Positions 48,130 through 59,007 of a stretch of DNA of 64,000 bases are shown one piece after another. Position 1 is the stretch's first letter; each line of letters opens with the position of its first letter. Made by a program: the position numbers and the translations under genes. The notes under the pieces were generated by a model. It saw only the letters and a list, made by a program, of their open reading frames with translations. It made no database searches and had not been told where the DNA came from. Source of the stretch: Oxytricha trifallax (Eukaryota; Ciliophora; Spirotrichea; Sporadotrichida; Oxytrichidae); the NCBI GenBank assembly GCA_000711775.1, contig ARYC01025606.1, forward strand, positions 62,001-126,000. The letters are read 5' to 3'.

Positions 48130-49690
48130 AGTTAAGTTTTAACTTAATAATATATTTTTTGCTATAACTTTATCAACATTAATAGTGGGGTGTAGTCACG
48201 AATGACCCTAATATTTAATATATTAGAGATACCTATTAATAAGTTGACTTCTGAAATTTTAGAGCTCAATAATTTTGAGCTATTTTTATTGCCGATTCTA
48301 AATACTAACGACCATAACAATTCTATGAAAACTTAAATTATACTATCAATATATTTTTAAGAGAATTAAATTAAAATTTTAATTAATTCACCGCTAAAAT
48401 CTTAGTAGCAGTGTGGACAATTTGCTGCTTAGATATAAATATAAATAATATTTAGTGTAAATTGTAAATAAATTAGATTAAATTATAAGATATAATTTAA
48501 TTTTTTAAAATAGTTGAACTGAACTTTGTAGAAAATACTATTTTATGCAATATAAAAATAGTTAATTTCATTTTTTACTTTTAGATTAAATAATCAAAAT
48601 ATAATTTATATTATTTAAATTAAAAATATTCTCCAGAAAAAAATATCTTTGCTATTTACTTCTTACGCCTAAATCTGCTAAAGTAAAAACAATATTTTCA
48701 TTTAATTTGATATTTTAATTATGGCGAATTTCGATTCTCTTACATTATTGATATATTTTTTTAAGTTTATTTGTCAAAATAGTTGTTATTAAGGAATATT
48801 AAAAAAGAATGATAATTTAAAGGGAGAAATTTCTCCCTATTTTCGTTAACCTATAAATTGTATTTAGATAAGTTTGACGTGAAATAGTTGTGCACTTTTA
48901 AGCAAATTATAAAATAAAATTATTTTAAATATTTGAATACTTTAATAAATACTCTTCAACAATATCGATCATAAATCTTTGATAATAAAAAATTATCATA
49001 ACTTATAAATAAACATCTTAGAATTTTAATTTACTTAATTACAATTAAAATGGAATAAATATTCTTCAAGTACAGTGTAAAACCTCTTCATAATTTAAAG
49101 GATTGAACGATTGATATTAAGTAAGTTATCTTTTTATATTATCAATTTATTCTAAAACTCAATATTTTTTAATTGTACAATCCCAGAATTTCTAAGTTTA
49201 ATCAATAATTTTTGTTTTTTACTCTTCAAATTGCGATAAAATTATATAATTATATTTGAGCACATTAAAAACATACTTTTCTTGTACTTTTAAACTAATT
49301 TAATTAATTTACTATAGGGCTAAACAAGAAATTTTTAGGAAAATGATAACATAAATAAATATAACATTATTTATAGATAATACACATTGCATATTGATTT
49401 TACACAATAATTATAAAGATGATTATAACTTCATTTTTTCTAGCCTAATTATAAACTAATTTACATATATTAAATTAATGAATTTCTGAGTTTTATTTTT
49501 ACTATTGTTTTGTATTTTATCAATAACAACAGTTTGGGATGAGGTGAGGCTTAAGAAGACGAGTAAATCCTTGTCTAATATTTATACCCCAAAACTAATC
49601 TACGTCTGAATTGAATTAACATGAAATTCATACTTTTAATCAACCAGATAATTATATTTAAGATATTTTATAATAGCTATTAAATATCGT
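48130..49690. other. Very AT-rich stretch, nothing recognised
   Basis: No coding frame beyond chance length and no repeat with clear borders. Confidence 0.4.
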
Positions 49691-49709
49691 TAGAATAGTT
49701 GTAATTAAA

Positions 49710-50240
49710 TTTATTAATGATAGTGAGAATATACAGTCTGATGAGAGTTCAATAGATCGGTTTTTCGACGACTTTCTGGAAAAAGCTTGTAATAAAAAAT
49801 ATATTTATTTTTTTTTAATTAAATAAAAATCCATTACGGAAACATTCTTTTGCTCATTCTACTAAAAAATTTCAAAATAAAAAAATTAAATTTTATTTTT
49901 CCTTAATTGTATAAAACATATAGATCATTATTTTATTATTTTCCTTAGACTGACTTAACTAGTGAGGAGTTACGTAGGAGAAAAAATTAGAAAATAAGAA
50001 AAAGCTAAGAGGTATATAAGACCTTCTAGTCTTACCACCAAAAAGACTCGACTTGGTAAAGAGCTCTATGTTTTTACATTGACTTTTGTTTTTTTTAATT
50101 TTTTTATTAGTTAGCCCTTACAGATAAACTAGCTTTGGAGTTAGACCTTACCAAGTATAAAAAATGGGACTGGGACAAAAAGAAGAGAGATAGAAAGAAG
50201 GGGTCAAAAGCAAAGATGCTCAAAACAAAGCTCAAATGAT
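49710..50240 (+). CDS. Possible homeodomain-like DNA-binding protein, multi-exon
   Basis: Three coding-like pieces with plausible splice sites. An acidic exon near 49720-49786 reads DSENIQSDESSIDRFFDDFL. A basic exon following a TTTTCCTTAG acceptor at about 49948 reads LTSEELRRRKNQKIRKSQE. A last exon after a TTTTTATTAG acceptor at about 50112 reads LALTDKLALELDLTKYKKWD and WDKKKRDRKKGSKAKML, ending at TGA about 50239. The KYKKWDWDKKKR block resembles the recognition helix of divergent ciliate homeodomains (YKWWWD). The joins between exons are not all in frame as I read them. Confidence 0.4.
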
Positions 50241-50244
50241 TCAC

Positions 50245-51470
50245 TACTCACCAATACATTATATTTCAACGTTCTCTTATTTTACTTATATTAACTATTG
50301 AAAATTTGCCACTATATTACAAAATTAAAAATATAACAACAACGATTACTATAATTAAATAGATTTAATTTAAATTAGCAATAAAAGTCGGTAATTATAT
50401 TTTAATTGAATTATTATAATTGACAAATTCTTATTGCTTATATAGTTGCATTTAATCATATTTTGAATCTCATGCTAAAACCATAATGTATTTACATTTC
50501 ATGAACTATAATATATATATATATATTTATATCTTTCACAAAACTGTATCTTATTTTTTTGAATATATTTGTTAAATTTATTTTTAAAAAAAGTGGTTTA
50601 TAAATTCAGAAATAATAAAAATGCAGGAAAAGTTAAAAATTCTCAACACGGGAAAAAGTACAACTAAAACACCATTTCAAATTTTGCTGGTAAAATGATG
50701 GCTAATTAGCTTTAAAATTCTACATAAGTTAATAGTCCAACAAGAATGAATTAAACAATTATTGAAAAAGGACGAGGTTTAAAAAATATACTAAGATAAT
50801 AATCCTATAATTCAATCATAAAATTCAAGTATTTTATATTTTTATTGTTGATAATTTTTGTTGTAATTGAACAACCTTGATTTAAGAGATAATTTTCTAT
50901 ATAAAAGACGAATGTTTACCAATAGCTAAGTAAAACAGTAATCAGGCATCATTATGGATTTATATCTAAATTCAACCACAATTGTTACTAAATTGAACAA
51001 ATTTAACTTCAAAGATGTAAAATTATGAGATTTATTATCCAAAAAAGTGATAATTACAATTTTTATATTTTGATTTTTAAAAATAACTATGTTTCACAAG
51101 CACCTTCTCATTAATCGACAAAGTTAAAAAGCTTTAAACTTGTCAAATAAAAATTCTCCAAAAAATTAAGTAATGCCAAAATATATAATTACATTCAAGG
51201 ATTATTAAGACATGTGTAAATTAATAATCTTTTTTATATATATTTTTGCTTTATTACTTATCTCTTGATTTATGAATTTTTTAGTTAAAATATCTTTTCT
51301 ATAGTTATTAAGAATGTAAAAAGAGTCGATGTTAGCCCTGTCGCACATAGAAAAATCTAAAGAATAAAAACGGCGATAGTTTTGCATCTACAACCTATAA
51401 CATTTAAGGATTAAAATCATAGCCCCAAATCCTATTAATCATCATGTTAATATTTTAACAGCTTTCTCAT
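50245..51470. other. AT-rich stretch, nothing recognised
   Basis: A minus-strand frame at 51205-51387 (MQNYRRFYSLDFSMCDRANI) is within chance length. A hairpin (GTGACCGATT ... AATCGGTCGC) spans about 51499-51566. Confidence 0.35.
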
Positions 51471-51789
51471 TTATGTCTAATAATTGGAGAATAAAAAGTG
51501 ACCGATTCATGGTGGATTTATGAATTTTATGTTTCAAGACAATTCATTGTAATCGGTCGCTAGACACAAGAATCTTATGAATATAAAATTAGAGAAACTC
51601 AAGTAGATTGAAGATCTCCAAAAAACCAAGATTTTAAATCAATGAAAAGCGAGAAATCATTCAATACTATTATCATTAGCACTTAGGTAAAGCATTTTTA
51701 TTCAAAGATTAATTAAACTCTTAAAAAAAAGATAAGTTAGTATTATAAATTCAAAATTATATAATACAAAATGAAATAATAGCTGACCC

Positions 51790-52560
51790 ACTAAATGCCC
51801 ACTATTCTATTGATATCTTTCAATTCGAGATAATATAATCAATTCAATTTTGGTGGACTTATAACTTAGGAGTTCAAAGCAAGTTCTACTTTCGAATTGA
51901 AAGCGAGTTAATAGGAATCTATAGAAACTCATTTATCCTTCAATTACAATTATCCTAACTTCTGTGAGCCTGGTTAACTTAGATATGAAGAGGATAGTCT
52001 GGGAGATTAGATTACAGGATTTGATTTACTCAACTTGCCTCATTAAGCATGAAATTATTTCTACTGTGTAATGGGAAACTTTATAGATTAAAATGATGTA
52101 AAACTAGAGCTGCACTTATCTATGTACTAAAGTGCTTACTCCTCAATAGAAAAGGAACTTTAAGTAAACTAAATAAAGAAATTATTACTGTAATTTTTAT
52201 AAGGATGACTTACCCAGTGCTTATGTGAATTAAAACTCTCAAGAAAAAATAAGTCAGTGCAGTGTGAGAATGGAATTCCGATTAGATATTACGACAAAAA
52301 AGTCCAGAAATATTAACTTGTACAGTCACTTGTAAATGACTATATTGGTGCATGGGACTCTAGTTGATGAAGATTCATATAGGATAGTTGAATATTAAGT
52401 GGAACCTTAATCGTAAATTCATTTTTTATATAACTTTTTTAGGATTTAATAGAATAAAGATGAAGAAGGAAATTATCAATGTTCATTAGAAAAGAAATAA
52501 GTACTGTTGTGGAAGATGAAATAGTATTAACTTATTCAGTTAAGATTGAAGTAAGAATTT
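51790..52560 (+). pseudogene. Unrecognised broken gene
   Basis: Plus-strand pieces are readable in more than one frame: KFYFRIESELIGIYRNSF, NYPNFCEPGQLRYEEDSLGD, QITGFDLLNLPHQA, then ENGIPIRYYDKKVQKYQLVQ and SLVNDYIGAWDSS. They look coding, but TGA codons and shifts separate them. Product unknown. Confidence 0.35.
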
Positions 52561-52579
52561 ACATTTTAATATTTTAATA

Positions 52580-52620
52580 TAATAGGAATAAATTTGTTTT
52601 GGGAAATTAAATTATATATA
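52580..52620. mobile_element. Left end of a family A palindromic element split by the large transposon (copy A3, part 1)
   Basis: AATAGGAATAAATTTG and GGGAAATTAAATTATA match the outer 41 bp of the family A elements at 17.2 and 35.1 kb. The rest of this copy resumes at 63011, on the far side of the large transposon. Confidence 0.75.
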
Positions 52621-52729
52621 AACCCCAAAACCCCAATACATATATGCGTGATAAATCTATAAGTTGGTATAGTGATGATTTAATATCGATAAATAGCGAA
52701 ATTCCAAACTTCACAATTTAACTTATTAT
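52621..52729. repeat. Left terminal inverted repeat of the large transposon, with C4A4 telomere repeat
   Basis: Starts AACCCCAAAACCCC, then AATACATATATGCGTGATAA. It matches the inverse of 62910-63010. Confidence 0.9.
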
Positions 52730-52757
52730 AGGGCCTTCAAAGTGCAGTTTCCAATGA

Positions 52758-53089
52758 TCAGTAATATGGGAAAAAAGTTCGAATTTTATTTCGGTCCCAT
52801 ACTTTACCATTGGATAGAGCACAGTGCGTAGATGTAGAATATGTGGTCCTTACCCTACTTTTGACATCTGTGAGCTGAGTTGCGTCATTTGCAAGGTTCA
52901 TGGGGCACTCGTTTTGAACCTCCCTCTTTTCCTTAATTCAAATTTTAATTAAATTATTAATACTATTAAATTTTAAAACTTAACTACTATGGTGGAATTC
53001 AAAGGACCATAGTCTCGTTCATGTGCACTTGCTTTAGCTCTCAATTCCTGCAAAATCATAGACTTCATGTCTCTCTTGCCTGCCGTCAT
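52758..53089 (-). CDS. Two-exon small protein, 91 aa, next to a telomere repeat
   Basis: Exon 1 (53089-52988) reads MTAGKRDMKSMILQELRAKA then SAHERDYGPLNSTI. A 56-nt intron (52987-52932, GTAGTT..TTAAG) follows, and exon 2 (52931-52758) reads EKREVQNECPMNLANDATQL, then TDVKSRVRTTYSTSTHCAL and NKIRTFFPYY before TGA. Both splice junctions fall between codons. Upstream of the ATG, 42 bp away, is a 17-nt telomere repeat (53132-53148) pointing outward. It lies just inside the left end of the large transposon. No family is recognised. The GTAGTT donor is unusual beside the GTAAG donors of the other genes here, so the splice is a prediction. Confidence 0.5.
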
Positions 53090-53131
53090 TATTTCCAACC
53101 AGTGCAATCAAATCCCAAGTTTAATCGAGCA

Positions 53132-53148
53132 GGGGTTTTGGGGTTTTG
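53132..53148. repeat. Internal 17-nt telomere repeat (G4T4)
   Basis: GGGGTTTTGGGGTTTTG on the plus strand, that is CAAAACCCCAAAACCCC on the minus strand, exactly 17 nt. With the C4A4C4 at 52623-52634 it bounds a 526-bp segment in the orientation of a gene-sized macronuclear chromosome. The 17-nt length matches the terminal telomeric block reported for TBE elements. Confidence 0.85.
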
Positions 53149-53159
53149 AAGGGCTATAA

Positions 53160-54660
53160 GCATTTATTGTTAAGCTTTTTTTAATTAAGCTAAATTTAAT
53201 TCCATTTAAACAAAGAAATCTATCAATTTTCAATCTATAGCTAATAAAATTTAAATACAATCTATTTAAAATATTTTATATTTATATATTAGTACAGCAT
53301 ATTTTCAATTTTTATCTTCATAACCAAAGCAAATCTTATCAAATTTTCATTGTTTTATATATTAACTTCTTAAACTTAAATTCATAATTTTTATTGTCAT
53401 AATATTTTGATATAGTTATTTATTTATTATCAAATTGATTCTCTTTAAATTTTCTATATAAATTTTTCTATAACTTTGCTGTAAAATTTCTTTGCATATG
53501 ATATGATTAAAAGTAATCAGTTGATAGTAAAATATATATTCATAACAAATAAATAAATGTCAATATAAATATTAATCAACTTTATTTATTCTATTTATTT
53601 TCAATGCATTCCTTGTTTATTGTATTTAAATATATTGTAAATATAACATACAATTTATTAAAAAAATGTATTTATAAATTATCTATTTTATAAATTTAAA
53701 GGACTAAACTATTTATGATTCACAATATTTTATTTTTTAACATTTATATTCTTCAGTAAGCTATATAATGCTTAGTAAATAAGGAATGAATGAGAAATAT
53801 AAAAATAGTTTAATTTTTATAAATTTAATTAAGTATATAAAATTAAGTTAAAAGTAAATTTTAGTAATTCTATTTTTTTAAGTTATAAATCAGTATATTT
53901 AATTCTATAACTATTGATTATTTACTTTTATATGAACTTATATTATTCTCAAATAATTTTTTTGCATTCGTATTTTCAAATTCCAAAGACATTTGTTTCC
54001 AATTGTATAAATCAAAGTATCAAATTTAAATCTAAGAATATATTACAAATGTAATGTCAATTTGACAAAGAAATTTATTTTCCAATTTAGTTATGCAAGT
54101 ATACTTTTGTATTCAAATCTTCCATTCATAATAAATTTCTCACTTTAATTTAAGATTTCCACAGGTGTATTTGTTTTGCAATTGCAATTCAATGTACATT
54201 CATTGTCAAATTTTTATCAAACTTTAAAATTAAAAATTAACCTAATATAAAAATATAAACTCTTATTATTTTATATAAATTTTAAATTAATTTATAATTT
54301 ATAAAAGGAAATTTTTATAAAATTTATTGACTTATATACATTGATATATTTATAAAATAAATAAAATTTCCAATTTAGAAATTTATACTAAGTATATCCT
54401 TTTATATATAAATAATATAGACTTACCTTAGAATTTATGATATCTATTAGATTTATCATTTTACTTTAATTTATAATTTATTTTGAATTCATTCTTGAGA
54501 TTGTAAAGGCATTTTTGTAAATATGTTGAGAAATTTTCAGAATCAAACTTAATTAAAATAAAATAAATTTTTAATTTATTTATTTTATATTTGTAAACCA
54601 ATTTTGAATTTATCTTTTATTTTAAAATTCCCAACAAATTAAATTTATTTTAAGAATGCT
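53160..54660. other. Very AT-rich spacer inside the large transposon
   Basis: No coding frame is seen. Composition is far more AT-rich than the genes of the element on its right side. Confidence 0.4.
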
Positions 54661-54680
54661 TTCGAACTTCTTAATTCAGG

Positions 54681-55002
54681 TAGTGTTGGTGCTGTAGTTT
54701 ATTATATCCTGATTCTAAAAAAATTTAAAAGTCTTATATTAACAAAAGTACGAAAAAACTGGATCCAAAGAGTTTGGTACCTAGAAGAACACTGCTCACT
54801 GATCAGGTGAGCTGCTATAAGCAACTATTCTCTCAAGGGGGGTAACTTACGTTCTGCTCGTTACATTGTAGCTTAGAACTTGGTTTTTAACGCAAGTCTA
54901 TTCTGGAGGCTACAACAAACTCTGAGTTTACGTATTTACGCTGCCCTCGGGTCGGCATTACCAAACTCTTAGGGGATTATTTCAACGATGCAAGAGACAC
55001 TG
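54681..55002 (+). CDS. Cys-rich exon, possibly a MYM/FCS-type zinc finger
   Basis: A GC-richer island with one open frame: CWCCSLLYPDSKKIQK, then STKKLDPKSLVPRRTLLTD, QLTFCSLHCSLELGF and YLRCPRVGITKLLGDYFNDA. The CWCC pair followed by FCSxxC resembles the MYM/FCS zinc finger, and TBE elements are known to carry a zinc-finger gene. A TTAATTCAG acceptor precedes it, and a 94-nt intron (55003-55096, GTAAAA..CTCTAG) would follow, after which the frame meets TGA at once. Start and partner exons are not found. It could instead be a fragment of a larger lost gene. Confidence 0.35.
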
Positions 55003-55109
55003 GTAAAACTATTTTTAAATTTATATTTATGAAATTCATTTATTTCATTTCCTATTATTTTATCTTTGATTTTTGTAATTTAATTACAAACTCTAGGCTG
55101 AGGATTCTG

Positions 55110-56050
55110 ATTGTTTAGAGTATTAATTTTTTAAAATTTAATTTGCTAATTTTTATTTTTAATTATTTTTTAATTTTATTAACTTACTACTTCATAAAGT
55201 AATTTAATTTTTATTTTTCCTATACCAATAGGACTCACTAAACAATAAGTTTTCTTATTTTATAAACTTATTTACAAAATATTGGGCAGTTTAGGGTTCA
55301 TTTGTAGAACCATTAAGGGCTTAAAGGAAAATCTATGATTCCAATTTAATTTTAATTTATTTAAAATTATTCTTTAATTTTAAAGTTTAATATACTCTCA
55401 CTAGTATTTTAATTTTTTATATACATTATTTTTTATATTATAAACTGATTATTTACTTATAAATTTATATAACTTCCAAATATTCGTAAAATTGGAATCT
55501 AAGATTGTTCCTTGATAAATACTTTTACATTTATCATTCAGCAATACTTAGTCTAGGTTTTCTTGAGTATCAATAAATTTATAAGATTAAATAAAATAAA
55601 TTTCTAGTATAATTATCAATTTATAATTCTTTTATTTCATTATATATAGTATATAAGCTTAAAATAGTTACTTATAATAATCAAAAGCATTAATTGAAAT
55701 TTATATTTAAATCTATTTTAAATTAACTTATTTGTAAATTAAAAAGCATATTCAAGTTTAACAATGAAATAGAATACTTGAAATTAATTTATTTGTAATT
55801 TATTTGAAGAAATTAAAATAGTCTTATAAGAAATGTTCTTTAATTAATTTTATATTTTATTTAAATTTTTTCTTGTTCAAATACAAATGAATAGTAAAGT
55901 TAGCTTATTAAATCATAAGCTTTTATGAGAAATAAAACTATAAGAACTCTTTATTAAATGAATTGAGTCTTAAAAGGAAAAGTTTGACATAAGTTTTAAG
56001 TGAAAAATTTTATTATAAAAAAGCTTTGAGTATTTTCAAGTTTGATTTTG
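55110..56050. other. AT-rich spacer inside the large transposon
   Basis: Nothing supported between the Cys-rich exon and the 3' end of the transposase gene. Confidence 0.4.
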
Positions 56051-56055
56051 ATTTT

Positions 56056-57740
56056 TCATTCTTTTAAAGCTTACTTAATACTTAAGTTCAAATCTTCTTA
56101 TATAGTCACAAGTCTTTCAGTGAGATAGATTCCAAAGCAGCTGTTAAGACATGATAGTAGCATCTCCTAACTAGATTTTGGTTGATCCTACTTATATTCA
56201 TTCCAAGCTCTTTCATAAAGGCTGCCCAATAGCCTCTATAAATGTTAACTCATCAAAACTTACTTTGATTAAGCTCTTGTATTCAAAGAATTCAGGTCTC
56301 TGTTCTTAATCCAAGAGTACATAAGCTCTGCTGGAGCTAGCCTGTAATGATAAGGCCCAAGAAACATGAGTGGTAATTTGAGCATGTCATACTTTGCCAT
56401 TACTTCTTAAGATCTGTGATAGGGAGCGTTATCAATCATGATAACAGTATTCTTTCTCCACTCCAAATCTATATCATCTAATGTAAGTGCAAGCTTGCAC
56501 AAGAAGTACATAAATGAGTGTTGATTAGTTCTTCCCCTATTCACAGTATAGAACAACTCTCCAGTACTTGACACTCCAATAATCAAGTTCATTTGACTAA
56601 GCCTCTAAGATTTTGTAACCCTATTCTTAACATAAGGAGCTGTCCAGCCTCTTCTTCTCTCATCAGTCTAGTGCAATACTGATTCATCAATGTTAATAAT
56701 TCTCTTGCCTTCACTTAGAAAGAGTATGAATTGTTAGGCTGCATACTAGCGTTGAAGCTTACTACTGTTATTGTTATGAAGGTTCGTTATCTACTTAACT
56801 TACTTGTATGTCATCATTAGTTCATTCTTAAGGAACCTTCGAATCATCTACTTTGAACAGTGAAGCTGGATCTTTGACACTAAGCTTTTCTGTATATCTG
56901 ATATTTAGATAGGCACTTAGTCATAAGTAAGCATATTCACTATATGAGTGCGAGCCCTGCTGTGCAGCTTCTTATACTTGCCTCTATTAACTTACTTAAG
57001 ATTCCAAAAGTTTGCTTTTTTTAAGGGATTGTTAAGGTACCTTCTTAACTTATAGTATGAAATGCCAAGCCTCTTCATAATCTGCTAGCAGTTTAGCTTT
57101 TCAGACATCCTTAGTCTTTGAGATTCCTGAGCCAGCTTTAGCTCTTTTTGCTGCTGCTCCTTTTCTTTCCTCATGATCTTGAGTTATCTTCGAGGCACTA
57201 TAGCTTAAAGCTAAGTATGCTGTCCAAAGACTGGAAGTGAGTCTTTCATTTTATGGTTCTCTAATACTTTCTATTCTAATTCCTTCATATCAATTAAAGG
57301 GGCTCTTTCGAGCATACCTTAAGGTTCTAATTCTGATTAGGTATAGTCAGTGTAGATCTCAAGTGTGATCTGGCCAAGAGTCTATATTTAGTGGCCATCT
57401 AGTAACGATTCTTTAAATCCTCCTAGTTTACTTACTCTATAGGTTTCCTTAGGATCAATAATAAAGCCTTTGAAATTCAAAGATTCTAATGAATCTTCCA
57501 GATCATAGTAGTAGTTAAGCATCTCTTTTTTGCTTACAGTCTCTATCTCAACATCAGCAACTGTAATGTTCCTTTAGTATAACATATTGGTTGTTATGTA
57601 ATCTGCAGTATTATGCTTTCATCATCTGTTTCACTACTTGAGCTTCGCTCACTATCTGAACTACTAGAGCTTTTATCTTCTTCCTCTTATTGGAAAAATT
57701 CAACCAGCTTAGACTATCTCTTTTTAGAACTTGATTCCAT
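56056..57740 (-). CDS. IS630/Tc1/mariner-type DD34E transposase, intact
   Basis: From ATG at 57585 the frame gives 509 residues to TGA 56056-56058, with many TAA/TAG Gln. Order: acidic N-terminus, Gln/Lys coiled stretch (KIMRKEKEQQQKELKLAQES), helix-turn-helix part (LNCQQIMKRLGISYYKLRRY), then the DDE core: IINIDES (Asp about 300), IMIDNAPYHRS (Asp about 385) and YRLAPAELMYSW (Glu about 420), 34 residues between the last two. It would cut and join transposon ends in the developing or germline nucleus. An upstream frame from ATG 57740 (MESSSKKRQSKLVEFFQQEE, then a Ser/Glu/Asp run) may be its N-terminus; a 23-nt GTTATA..TTACAG intron would join them. This join is uncertain. Confidence 0.85.
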
Positions 57741-57907
57741 AAGTTCAGTGCTTAATTTCCTAATAATGAATTACTTTGGTGCTGGTAGGAAATCCGCATG
57801 CGGAAATCGGATCATGCTGAAGGCATTTCATAATAGTGAAAATGACTATCTCATTATAGTAACAGTGCTGTCTTCATGAGCCAATATTTGGCTATTTAAA
57901 ACGGCTG

Positions 57908-58737
57908 ATGGCACCCTCCTATTAGAATTTAATGAACCAAGCGTAACTTACTGGCATCAATGTTTAAGAACTAGCTTAGAAGTGCAAAAGCAAGAAAGAG
58001 CTCTACAACTTTCTCACCCAGGATTGTCGGGCCTTCTTACCCAAGCCTGATTCAACCAACATTTACTTCTTCAAGTCCATCATAAGAGCAAAGAAGGAGG
58101 TAAGCATCTCTCCTTAATTGTAACCGTCTTCATAGTACATCAGAAGAGAAGACGTCAAAGTGTCCGCAGTGCCTCACATAGAGGGACTTACAGTCCAGGA
58201 CTTCCTCGATTATGCGAGAGACATCCCCAGACTACTCAACTTTCTCCCTGATGAGCGAGACTGGGTCCACTTAGACAGGCAATGGATCTGTGATTTGCTC
58301 TATACCTTAGACACCGACGGTGTCACCAACATGATTCACGATGCAATGCTTTAACGGAAAGAGAGGCTTGAGCAAAGCAGAGACCTAGTCATTGAAATGA
58401 GACCTGAATTTGTTGACGCACTCTCTAGATGCCTCAGCTTCAGCAGTAAGTTTACTCTCTTTACATTTCCTTTGTAGCCGAGAGAGGCAAAGCAGTGAAT
58501 CTCATGAAGGACTCATCTAAAAGAAAGAGAACAAGAGATGAAATTGAAGAGGTGAAAGATTATGAGACAGCCTTGAAGTCAGACAGACAGCTCTTTCTAT
58601 AAGAAACTAAGAGGCTGAAGCAAGAGCATGATAACTTGGAAAGTGAAGTACTTGACTTACGCAAAATGAAGGAGCAAGTTATGCAAGACTTCGGCTCTCA
58701 GAATCTGGAAGGGCAGGTGCAGAACTTCAGCCTTTGA
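57908..58737 (+). CDS. Three-exon coiled-coil protein of the transposon, 253 aa, intact
   Basis: Exons 57908-58099, 58136-58445 and 58478-58737; introns of 36 and 32 nt with GTAAGC..CATAG and GTAAGT..TGTAG. ATG at 57908 (MAPSYQNLMNQAQLTGINVQ) is used because it is in frame upstream of the ATG at 57932. The middle reads VPHIEGLTVQDFLDYARDIP, LNFLPDERDWVHLDRQWICD and VTNMIHDAMLQRKERLEQSR. The C-terminal part is basic then coiled coil (KDSSKRKRTRDEIEEVKDYE, LDLRKMKEQVMQDFG). No family is recognised. It may be the counterpart of the small 22-kDa TBE protein, on size and position only. It is divergent from the transposase gene, with about 165 bp between the starts, so a shared promoter is likely. 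Confidence 0.85.
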
Positions 58738-58739
58738 CT

Positions 58740-59005
58740 TCTGCTGGTCTCTATTCTCATCTATTCTCTGAACACTACTAATAGAAAGAGTTAGAATATG
58801 GTGAATTCTTTTAGAAATTAAGCTTTAAAATCATCTTCTTTTTAACCCCTCTCTTTAGGGGTTCCTATGATCTATATCACTTTTCAAGTTTCTCTTTTAA
58901 TTTGAAGCCTTCTTCAACCAGGCTTCCATACTTTCTTCGACCTCTTCATGCTCCTTGTAAGTTTCACTAAAAGACTTGTCTCTGCAACTCCTCCTTACAA
59001 GTATA
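58740..59005. other. Short intergenic segment between convergent genes
   Basis: It holds the 3' ends of the coiled-coil gene and the helicase gene. A hairpin AACCCCTCTCTTTAGGGGTT lies at about 58843-58862 and could mark 3' ends. Confidence 0.45.
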
Positions 59006-59007
59006 AC

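Noticed and set aside
54760-55000. Ribosomal RNA or tRNA fragment
   Set aside because: The GC-richer island looked like structural RNA at first, but no rRNA core motif or cloverleaf was found and one protein frame is open with splice-like borders.
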